NCBI GenBank assembly: GCA_030147225.1
Contig: JASLAI010000373.1
Location: forward strand, 1 to 5,345
Direction: 5' to 3'
Source of the DNA: Planococcus sp. (in: firmicutes)
GTDB lineage: Bacteria > Bacillota > Bacilli > Bacillales_A > Planococcaceae
DNA: 5,345 nucleotides
Below, in pieces: positions 1 through 5,345 of this stretch (its first letter is position 1; each line of letters starts with the position of its first letter). A model generated the notes under the pieces. The model had not been told where the DNA came from, made no database searches, and was given only the letters and a program-made list of their open reading frames with translations. The translations under genes were made by a program, and so were the position numbers.

Positions 1-1982
1 ACAGTGAACGATACGGGGACCGGATCGATATCGACCAAAGCCTGAATGAGTTAACGCAAGATGCAAATTTCAAAAAAGAAGCAGATAAAAAGATAAAAGC
101 GCAAGCGGATGAAGTGGATGGCGGAGAGTCTGATGCACAAGTCGATGCACCATTTACATACGATGGCGGTACTAAACAGTTCTTGAACCGTAATTTGAAA
201 TTTAAAGATTTCACATTGCGTAGCGAAGGCGATAATGTAGAAATTTGGGTTGCCAACGACTTAGCTTATGGACCGAACAATCCGAAGCCGGCGGACGTGG
301 TGACACAGGCTCAGGTGGATAAATTAACGGCTGAGTTCGACAGCAATATATATCCGGTAGCGACAGATTTCTTTGGTACACCGGATGAACTGGACGGCTC
401 CAACTCGCCGCTTCCAGGAATGGTTAATCTTCCAGAAGGCTATTACGAAGGATCGGATAAGATCATCATGCTGGTCGACAACGTTCAGGACGAGGGCTGG
501 AATAACCCAAGCTACCCATTCTTTGTAGCCGGTTTCTTCTGGCAGACACTTGAAAACTATACAGACCGAAACATCATCACGATTGATACGAATTCATGGG
601 AAACGCGTTTGGAAAGCACATTCTTCGGAACGACGATTCACGAATTGCAGCATTTGATCCAAGCGGATAACGATCCTTCTGAAGAAACGTGGTTGAATGA
701 AGGGATGTCGACATTCTCTGAATTTCTCGGCGGCTATGGCCATGGCGAAGGTTCGATCAACTTCTATTTGGATCACCCGGAAAACTCATTAGTCAACTGG
801 GATGAGCATGGAAAAGCAGCAACCGGCCCTGAAACGATTGCCGATTATGGTCAGGTATACTTGTTCACCCTTTATATGTACGACAAGTTTGGACAAGAGT
901 TTATTCGTGAATTGGCGACAGACGGCGACAGCCAAGGGATAGCAAGTGTAGAAAAAGTCCTTCAGGATTATGGAACCAATAAAACATTCACAGAAGTCTA
1001 CCAGAACTTCATGACAGCATTGACATTGGATAACGCTAATGTGAGCAGCGATTACAATTTTGACAGCATCAACCTTCGTGAATTGCCAGTTGGCGATGGC
1101 GTCCGCGGCAAAACAGTAGACTTTGAGAAAGCAAAAATCTTTGAAAAAGAAGGCGTTCCGGCTTGGGGCGGCGATTTTAAAGAATTCAATTTCGGCAAAG
1201 ATGTCCGCGGTCTGGAATTTGACGGTGTCGACTTCCTGCCATTGCAATGGGGAACTGTAGCAGATCCAAAAGGTTCGGGTGCACAGGTATTGCATGCCAA
1301 TAATGGCGACGAAGCAGACCAAGCATTGATTTTTGGAGCAACTGTTCCTGCTGACAAGGCAGAATTGACGTTTGACCATTACTACAATATCGAAGAACAA
1401 TGGGACTTCGGCATGGTTCAAGTTTCAACTGATAATGGTGAAACATGGAAATCACTTGAAAACGACAATACGCGCAGTGATGTAGTTGAAGAAGGTTATC
1501 CGACAATCAAAGAAAATGTCCCTGGATTTACTGGCACGAATGGGGACTGGACGACTGAAACCTTCGATTTATCTGCTTATGCAGGTCAGGATGTATTGGT
1601 TTCATTCCGTAACTTGACTGACTGGGGTTCAAATGAAGCAGGCTGGTTTATCAAGAATGTCCAATTAGGCGATTTCTCGGCTGATGGAACTTCCACAGAT
1701 GCTTTCCAATCACTGGGTCAATTGAAAGGCCAATATGTTAACTTTACGACAACATTTGTGCAAACTAAGAAAAACGGCCAAGAACGTGTCTTCCACGTGG
1801 ATCCATACAACGTGACAGCCAAACAGGCACTTGATCTTCAACAAGTTCTTCGTGAAGGCAATGTGAAGATGATCACTTCGTACGCTGCTGAAGAAGGACA
1901 GCGTGAAGCGAAAGAATTCACGTATGAAGTAATCTACAAACAGGATAACCCAAAAAAGGGCAAAGCTAAAACGAATAAATAA
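1..1982 (+). CDS. Secreted zinc metalloprotease with InhA/M6-like jelly-roll domain (5' end missing)
   Basis: The frame is open from position 3 to TAA at 1980-1982, giving 659 visible residues with no start in view, so the signal peptide and any propeptide lie upstream. Counting from position 3, a lysine-rich linker (about 1-45) leads into a catalytic region. HELQH (residues 213-217, 639-653) supplies the two zinc histidines and catalytic Glu214; WLNEG (229-233... region 690-704) supplies Glu233 as likely third ligand. This HEXXH plus later NEG pattern is that of gluzincin proteases such as the M30 type, not the HEXXHxxGxxD motif of classical M6. Residues about 414-557 form a beta-rich domain (VQVSTDNGETW, GWFIKNVQLGD) like the jelly-roll of immune inhibitor A proteases. 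About 100 unrecognised residues and a lysine-rich tail (KKGKAKTNK) follow. No sortase motif or C-terminal membrane anchor is seen. Probable role: extracellular protein degradation. Protease class is confident; family and substrate are not. Confidence -1.
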   Translation, partial: SERYGDRIDIDQSLNELTQDANFKKEADKKIKAQADEVDGGESDAQVDAPFTYDGGTKQFLNRNLKFKDFTLRSEGDNVEIWVANDLAYGPNNPKPADVVTQAQVDKLTAEFDSNIYPVATDFFGTPDELDGSNSPLPGMVNLPEGYYEGSDKIIMLVDNVQDEGWNNPSYPFFVAGFFWQTLENYTDRNIITIDTNSWETRLESTFFGTTIHELQHLIQADNDPSEETWLNEGMSTFSEFLGGYGHGEGSINFYLDHPENSLVNWDEHGKAATGPETIADYGQVYLFTLYMYDKFGQEFIRELATDGDSQGIASVEKVLQDYGTNKTFTEVYQNFMTALTLDNANVSSDYNFDSINLRELPVGDGVRGKTVDFEKAKIFEKEGVPAWGGDFKEFNFGKDVRGLEFDGVDFLPLQWGTVADPKGSGAQVLHANNGDEADQALIFGATVPADKAELTFDHYYNIEEQWDFGMVQVSTDNGETWKSLENDNTRSDVVEEGYPTIKENVPGFTGTNGDWTTETFDLSAYAGQDVLVSFRNLTDWGSNEAGWFIKNVQLGDFSADGTSTDAFQSLGQLKGQYVNFTTTFVQTKKNGQERVFHVDPYNVTAKQALDLQQVLREGNVKMITSYAAEEGQREAKEFTYEVIYKQDNPKKGKAKTNK

Positions 1983-1986
1983 AGTG

Positions 1987-2015
1987 AAAGCGGACCTCGG
2001 TCCGCTTTTTCTTTT
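1987..2015 (+). terminator. Intrinsic terminator of the metalloprotease gene
   Basis: A perfect 9-bp stem (AAAGCGGAC, 1987-1995, with GTCCGCTTT, 2000-2008) encloses a CTCG tetraloop and runs into TT-C-TTTT. It begins 4 bases after the metalloprotease stop codon and ends just before the kbl promoter, so it separates the two transcription units. Confidence -1.
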
Positions 2016-2041
2016 GGAGAAAATTGCCGTTATGGTAAGAT
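2014..2041 (+). promoter_or_regulatory. Extended -10 promoter for kbl
   Basis: TATGGTAAGAT at 2031-2041 fits the Gram-positive extended -10 pattern TRTGnTATAAT, with TG at 2033-2034 and hexamer TAAGAT at 2036-2041 (4 of 6). A weak -35 (TTGGAG, 2014-2019, 3 of 6) lies 16 bp upstream and overlaps the T-run of the preceding terminator. Transcription would start near 2048, leaving a leader of about 28 bases that contains only the kbl ribosome binding site. Predicted by eye; no operator is apparent. Confidence -1.
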
Positions 2042-2062
2042 GGATAGAGAATTTCGTTTTGA

Positions 2063-2072
2063 AAGGAAGAGG
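2063..2072 (+). promoter_or_regulatory. Ribosome binding site that fixes the kbl TTG start
   Basis: The purine run AAGGAAGAGG lies before TTG at 2076-2078. The AAGGA core ends 8 bases before the TTG. The in-frame ATG at 2040 has no comparable site and overlaps the predicted -10 element, so the TTG is preferred. Confidence -1.
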
Positions 2073-2075
2073 ACA

Positions 2076-3266
2076 TTGTCAAAAAAACTAGATGCATTTT
2101 TAGATGAAAACTTAACAGAACTAAAAGAACAGGGTTTATACAATGAAATTGATCCGGTTGAAGGACCCAACGGTGCGACGATCAAAGTACGCGGCAAAGA
2201 ATTGATCAATTTGTCTTCAAATAATTACCTGGGTCTTGCAACCAACGAAGACCTGAAACAAGTGGCTAAAGACGCCATCGATAAATACGGTGTCGGTGCA
2301 GGCGCAGTCCGTACAATCAACGGAACACTTGACCTGCATGTGAAATTGGAAGAAAAGTTGGCCGAGTTCAAAGGGACAGAAGCGGCAATTTCCTACCAAT
2401 CCGGCTTTAACTGCAACATGGCAGCGATTTCGGCAGTAATGGACAAGAACGATGCGATTCTGTCGGATCAATTAAACCATGCATCAATCATTGATGGCTG
2501 CCGCTTGTCAAAAGCGAAAATCATTGCGTACAAGCATTCCGATATGGAAGACTTGCGCTTAAAAGCGAAAGAAGCAACGGAATCCGGTTTGTACAATAAA
2601 GTCATGGTCATTACAGACGGCGTTTTCTCAATGGATGGCGACATTGCCAAACTTCCTGAAATCGTGGAAATCGCTAAAGAATTCGACTTGATCACATACG
2701 TTGACGATGCACACGGCTCAGGTGTTACCGGTAAAGGAAAAGGGACCGTTAAACATTTCGGACTTGAAAAAGAGATCGATATGCAAATGGGTACTTTATC
2801 CAAAGCAGTAGGCGTTGTTGGCGGTTATGTAGCCGGCAAGAAAAACTTGATCGACTGGCTGAAAGTCCGTTCGCGTCCATTCTTGTTCTCGACGGCAGTA
2901 ACTCCTGGTGACGTTGCAGCCATCACAGCAGCGGTCCAAATGATCATTGACTCTACAGAACTGCATGACAAGCTGTGGGACAATGGCGACTACCTGAAAA
3001 AAGGCCTGGATGGATTAGGTTTTAACATTGGCCATTCAGAAACACCCATCACTCCATGCATTATTGGTGATGAAAAACTGACGCAGGAATTTTCGAAGCG
3101 TTTGTTTGAAGAAGGCGTCTATGCCAAGTCCATCGTTTTCCCAACCGTTCCAAAAGGCACTGGCCGTGTACGCAACATGCCAACAGCTGCCCATACGAAA
3201 GAAATGCTGGATGAAGCCATCGCCACTTACGAAAAAGTAGGCAAAGAATTAGGCGTTATCAAGTAA
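2076..3266 (+). CDS. kbl: Glycine C-acetyltransferase (2-amino-3-ketobutyrate CoA ligase)
   Basis: Kbl cleaves 2-amino-3-oxobutyrate, the product of threonine dehydrogenase, with CoA to give glycine and acetyl-CoA; it is a cytoplasmic PLP enzyme of the alpha-oxoamine synthase family. With the TTG start it has 396 residues, matching the family's roughly 390-400. Visible motifs: LSSNNYLGL (46-54), [11 protein letters not shown] (74-84), ring-stacking His135 in LNHASIIDG, Ser185 in FSMDGD, Asp210 and His213 in VDDAHGSG, Schiff-base Lys243 in GTLSKA, and GRVRNM (Arg364/Arg366) near the substrate carboxylate site. The sequence closely matches remembered Bacillus cereus-group Kbl, including HSDMEDL and [15 protein letters not shown]. 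It has its own promoter and terminator, so it appears monocistronic; no threonine dehydrogenase gene (tdh) adjoins it. The related BioF (7-keto-8-aminopelargonate synthase) is less likely because no biotin genes are nearby. Confidence -1.
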   Translation: MSKKLDAFLDENLTELKEQGLYNEIDPVEGPNGATIKVRGKELINLSSNNYLGLATNEDLKQVAKDAIDKYGVGAGAVRTINGTLDLHVKLEEKLAEFKGTEAAISYQSGFNCNMAAISAVMDKNDAILSDQLNHASIIDGCRLSKAKIIAYKHSDMEDLRLKAKEATESGLYNKVMVITDGVFSMDGDIAKLPEIVEIAKEFDLITYVDDAHGSGVTGKGKGTVKHFGLEKEIDMQMGTLSKAVGVVGGYVAGKKNLIDWLKVRSRPFLFSTAVTPGDVAAITAAVQMIIDSTELHDKLWDNGDYLKKGLDGLGFNIGHSETPITPCIIGDEKLTQEFSKRLFEEGVYAKSIVFPTVPKGTGRVRNMPTAAHTKEMLDEAIATYEKVGKELGVIK

Positions 3267-3277
3267 TAGACGAAAAC

Positions 3278-3309
3278 ACGCCCGGCTTTACGCTGCCGGG
3301 CGTTTTTTT
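3278..3309 (+). terminator. Intrinsic terminator of kbl
   Basis: A GC-rich perfect 9-bp stem (ACGCCCGGC, 3278-3286, with GCCGGGCGT, 3295-3303) closes an 8-base loop and is followed by seven Ts (3303-3309). It starts 11 bases after the kbl stop. On the opposite strand the hairpin is followed only by GTTTTC, so it could also stop the convergent amidohydrolase transcript, less efficiently. Confidence -1.
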
Positions 3310-3323
3310 ATTTCCAGATATAG

Positions 3324-3421
3324 GATATACAGTCCGAATATTGCGATATACAGTCCAAACGGCGGGAAATACTGTCCAAACTTCTCAAATACTGTCCGAA
3401 CCAGCCGAAATACTGTCCGCA
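3324..3421 (+). repeat. Five-copy 15-bp direct repeat at about 21-bp period
   Basis: Units start at 3324, 3345, 3366, 3386 and 3407, with consensus GAWATACWGTCCRAA: GATATACAGTCCGAA, GATATACAGTCCAAA, GAAATACTGTCCAAA, CAAATACTGTCCGAA and GAAATACTGTCCGCA. Start-to-start steps are 21, 21, 20 and 21 bp. The 5-6 base spacers (TATTGC, CGGCGG, CTTCT, CCAGCC) share no sequence. Copies 1-2 have ATATACAGTCC and copies 3-5 have AATACTGTCC, so two subtypes are present. The array fills the gap between the kbl terminator and the convergent amidohydrolase gene; copies 4 and 5 lie inside that gene. Regular two-helical-turn spacing would suit protein binding on one DNA face, but a short tandem expansion is equally possible. 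Function unknown. Confidence -1.
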
Positions 3422-4590
3422 GACATTCCTTGCGCTTCAAAATAAATCCCAGCGAATAGTTTTGCTGTCACCAGCATCGCGGTTTCATTGAAATCGAAGT
3501 TTTCATGGTGATGCGGGTAAACGGCAGCGTTATCTGCCATTTTCGCCCCAACAAAAAAGTAGGCGCCAGGCTTTGCTTGTGTAAAATAAGTGAAATCCTC
3601 AACTGGCATGACCGGATCAATTTCCACGACGTTTTCTTCACCCAAGAATTTCCCGCCAGCGATGCGAACTACATCAGCTTCTGCCGAGTGGTTCCAAAGT
3701 GAATCATAGCCTGTCTCAATGATCACTTCAGCTGTGGCGCCCATAGCAATCGCCACATTTTCCACAATCGTCCGCAGGCGCTGGCTGGCAAGCTTGCGAA
3801 GCTCAGGATCAAATACACGAATCGTACCCTCCAATACTGCTTTGCTTGGAATGACATTGTCGGCATCGCCAGCATGGAATTTGCCAATGGAAACGACCAA
3901 TTCTTTCAGCGGATCGGCGCTGCGGCTGACAATGGATTGCAGAGCCACCATAATATGGCTGGCTGCAAGAATTGGATCGACGCCAGTATGCGGTTCTGCG
4001 CCGTGGGTCCCAGAGCCATGGACAATAATTTTGATCACATCTTCAGAAGCCTGCAGAAAGCCGTCGCGCAAATAAATGCGGCCGCTTTCCATTTTGCTTT
4101 GCAGATGGGCCCCATAAACAGCATCGACACCGTCAAGACAGCCATCCTCAATCATCGCCCGGGCACCACCAGGCGATAGCTCTTCGCCGAATTGATGGAT
4201 TAACACAATCGTGCCTGGCAGCTCCTGCTGAACGGCCATCATCGCTTTGGCAAAGCCCAGCAAAGCGGCAGTGTGGCCGTCATGACCACAAGCATGCATG
4301 ACACCGGAGATGGTGGATTTATAAGAAACGTCTTTCTGGTCGTCAATCGGCAAAGCATCGAAATCTGCGCGAAAAGCAATGGTCTTGCCAGGCTTGCCGC
4401 CGCGAATGGTGCCGACGACTCCGCGTCCGCCAACTCCGCGGCGAACTTCTACCCCCATTTCTTCCAATCGGTCTGCAATAAAAGCGGGAGTTTCAATTTC
4501 CTGGTGCGACAGCTCAGGATGCATATGCAAATGTCTTCTTGTTTCCACCATTTCGGGATACAGCGATTCAATCCGTTGAGTTAATTCCAT
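3385..4590 (-). CDS. M20D-family metal-dependent amidohydrolase (N-acyl-amino-acid or peptide hydrolase)
   Basis: This is a cytoplasmic two-metal hydrolase of the M20D family (hippurate hydrolase, N-acyl-L-amino-acid amidohydrolase, IAA-amino-acid hydrolase relatives), which removes acyl groups from amino acids or cleaves small amide bonds. From ATG at 4590 it has 401 residues. Motifs: RRHLHMHPELSHQE (18-31), FRADFDALPI (73-82), ACGHDGHT (100-107; Cys101, His103), GEE with Glu136/Glu137 as base and metal ligand, His162 in GAHLQ, GAEPHTGVDPI (197-207) in the lid/dimer domain, and His361 in HHENFDF near the end. The start is set by AAAGGAG 8 bases upstream; an in-frame ATG at 4626 lacks such a site. 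The last 12 residues (390-401) come from two copies of the 21-bp repeat. It converges on kbl and diverges from the epimerase-like gene. Family is confident; substrate cannot be read from sequence. Confidence -1.
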   Translation of the reverse strand: MELTQRIESLYPEMVETRRHLHMHPELSHQEIETPAFIADRLEEMGVEVRRGVGGRGVVGTIRGGKPGKTIAFRADFDALPIDDQKDVSYKSTISGVMHACGHDGHTAALLGFAKAMMAVQQELPGTIVLIHQFGEELSPGGARAMIEDGCLDGVDAVYGAHLQSKMESGRIYLRDGFLQASEDVIKIIVHGSGTHGAEPHTGVDPILAASHIMVALQSIVSRSADPLKELVVSIGKFHAGDADNVIPSKAVLEGTIRVFDPELRKLASQRLRTIVENVAIAMGATAEVIIETGYDSLWNHSAEADVVRIAGGKFLGEENVVEIDPVMPVEDFTYFTQAKPGAYFFVGAKMADNAAVYPHHHENFDFNETAMLVTAKLFAGIYFEAQGMSADSISAGSDSI

Positions 4591-4598
4591 CTGTAATA

Positions 4599-4605
4599 CT
4601 CCTTT
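4599..4605 (-). promoter_or_regulatory. Ribosome binding site of the M20D amidohydrolase
   Basis: AAAGGAG on the minus strand (CTCCTTT as written) lies 8 bases before ATG at 4590-4588. It selects this start over the upstream in-frame ATG at 4626, which would add 12 hydrophobic and aromatic residues not expected in the family. Confidence -1.
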
Positions 4606-4641
4606 GTATGTAAAATAAAATACCAATCATTGCTTCAGTTC

Positions 4642-4670
4642 ACTATAGTAGTAAGTATACAACAAGTTAA
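4642..4670 (-). promoter_or_regulatory. Predicted sigma-A promoter of the M20D amidohydrolase
   Basis: On the minus strand, -35 TTAACT (4670-4665, 4 of 6) and -10 TATAGT (4647-4642, 5 of 6) are separated by exactly 17 bp. Transcription would begin near 4635, giving a leader of about 45 bases. The -10 lies in the palindrome ACTATAGT (4642-4649), which gives the same hexamer on the plus strand. No comparably convincing -35/-10 pair was found for the divergent plus-strand gene. Predicted by eye. Confidence -1.
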
Positions 4671-4677
4671 ATCCACT

Positions 4678-4682
4678 GGAGG
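4678..4682 (+). promoter_or_regulatory. Ribosome binding site of the enolase-superfamily gene
   Basis: GGAGG lies 7 bases before ATG at 4690-4692. This is a near-ideal Shine-Dalgarno site and supports the assigned start. Confidence -1.
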
Positions 4683-4689
4683 CTGTCAA

Positions 4690-5345
4690 ATGAAAATCAC
4701 AAAAGCGTCATTGCATGCGGTCCGTTTTCCACTCAACGAACCATTCATCATCTCCTATGCGACTTATCCTGATATGCCGGCATTGATTGTAGTGTTGGAA
4801 ACGGATACTGGACTGATAGGGTATGGAGAAGCAGTTCCGGACGAGCACGTTACAGGAGAGTATTTCACTGCAGCGTTTGAAATATTGAAAGAATTGTTCC
4901 TTCCTGCAATTATTGGAATGAGCCCGTTCGATATTGAAACCATCCATTTCAAGATGAATGCATTGATGGCAAAAAATTCAGCTGCCAAAGCCGCTGTGGA
5001 TATCGCCTGCTACGATTTGATGGGGAAAGCAGCAGGTCAGCCTGTTTACAACCTGATTGGCGGCCAGGCGACTGCTCATTTGGACTACCCCAGAGTCCTA
5101 AGTATTGAAGCGCCAGAAATCATGGCGGAAAAAGCCAAAAAGGCTGTTAATATGGGCTATGCTTCCCTAAAGTTGAAAGTAGGGAGAGGGCAGGCGCAGG
5201 AAGACGTGGATCGGATTTTAGCGGTTCGCGCCGCGGTAGGTAAAGAAATGCCGATCCGTGTGGACGTTAATCAAGGCTGGAAGTCAGCAGGAATTGCAGT
5301 AGCGGCGATCAAACAGCTGGAAGGGGCTAATATTGCCTGGATTGA
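4690..5345 (+). CDS. Enolase-superfamily enzyme, muconate-lactonizing/dipeptide-epimerase type (3' end missing)
   Basis: The reading frame runs without a stop from ATG at 4690 to the window end: 218 full codons of a family usually about 350-370 residues. Residues 1-125 form the N-terminal capping domain (MKITKASLHAVRFPLNEPF, then GLIGYGEAVPDEHVTGE at 41-57, AAKAAVDIACYDLMGKAAGQP at 98-118, and NLIGG). The barrel then begins: KLK (Lys161, Lys163) in SLKLKVG is the KxK acid/base motif of the MLE subgroup, and Asp192 in VDVNQGW is the first magnesium ligand, with Asn194 beside it. The remaining metal ligands and the opposite-face lysine lie beyond the window. Members include L-Ala-D/L-Glu and other dipeptide epimerases, N-succinylamino-acid racemase, o-succinylbenzoate synthase and muconate cycloisomerase. 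The divergent M20D neighbour favours epimerisation of dipeptides or N-acyl amino acids, but that is inference. Superfamily assignment is confident. Confidence -1.
   Translation, partial: MKITKASLHAVRFPLNEPFIISYATYPDMPALIVVLETDTGLIGYGEAVPDEHVTGEYFTAAFEILKELFLPAIIGMSPFDIETIHFKMNALMAKNSAAKAAVDIACYDLMGKAAGQPVYNLIGGQATAHLDYPRVLSIEAPEIMAEKAKKAVNMGYASLKLKVGRGQAQEDVDRILAVRAAVGKEMPIRVDVNQGWKSAGIAVAAIKQLEGANIAWI

Noticed and set aside
114..116. GTG at 114 as the start of the metalloprotease
   Set aside because: The frame is open upstream to position 3, no ribosome binding site precedes the GTG, and a secreted protease should begin with a signal peptide, which is absent here.
789..1421. Long antisense open frame within the metalloprotease gene
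   Set aside because: It lies wholly opposite a well-supported coding sequence, shows no domain or ribosome binding site, and is cysteine- and aromatic-rich in the way typical of antisense shadows.
2032..2091. 19-codon ORF starting at ATG 2032 as a leader peptide
   Set aside because: It would start inside the predicted -10 element, upstream of the transcript start, and overlaps the kbl start out of frame.
3324..3421. Repeat array as a small CRISPR
   Set aside because: Units are 15 bp with 5-6 base spacers, far below the roughly 25-35 bp of both in CRISPR arrays, and no cas-like gene is in the window.
3719..4584. Plus-strand open frames opposite the M20D gene
   Set aside because: The minus-strand frame carries all M20D motifs; the plus-strand frames have no recognisable motifs and no proper translation signals.
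4684..4689. Perfect minus-strand TTGACA as a -35 box
   Set aside because: The nearest good -10 for it, TATACT (4659-4654), is 24 bp away, too long for sigma-A. The TTAACT/TATAGT pair at 17 bp is better. The hexamer also falls directly before the plus-strand start codon.

Overview
The window looks like chromosomal DNA from a Gram-positive, low-to-mid GC member of the Bacillales. The evidence is strong AAAGGAG/GGAGG-type ribosome binding sites, a TTG start, an extended -10 promoter, compact stem-plus-T-run terminators, and a Kbl protein that resembles the Bacillus cereus-type 2-amino-3-ketobutyrate CoA ligase almost residue for residue from memory. A Planococcaceae host (Planococcus or a relative) is my best guess, but that is inference and was not tested by any search.

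Layout: (1) Positions 1-1982, + strand: the 3' part of a large, probably secreted zinc metalloprotease with a HEXXH...NEG active site and a jelly-roll domain like those of immune inhibitor A (M6) proteases. It is closed by an intrinsic terminator. (2) Positions 2014-3309: a self-contained kbl unit with its own extended -10 promoter, a TTG start and a strong terminator. (3) Positions 3324-3421: five copies of a 15-bp unit at a 20-21 bp period, between the convergent 3' ends of kbl and the next gene. The last two copies run into that gene and encode its final residues. (4) Positions 3385-4590, - strand: an M20D-family amidohydrolase. (5) Positions 4591-4689: a 99-bp divergent intergenic region with a good promoter for the amidohydrolase. 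(6) Positions 4690-5345, + strand: the first 218 codons of an enolase-superfamily enzyme of the muconate-lactonizing/dipeptide-epimerase type, cut off by the window end.

Together the genes suggest peptide and amino-acid salvage: an extracellular protease, a threonine/glycine interconversion enzyme, an N-acyl-amino-acid or peptide hydrolase, and a possible dipeptide or N-acyl-amino-acid epimerase. Only the divergent amidohydrolase/epimerase pair shares a regulatory region; the other links are proximity only. The metabolic genes are ordinary. The most unusual element is the 21-bp-period repeat array that has become part of the amidohydrolase C-terminus. I did not find a new defence or mobile system.
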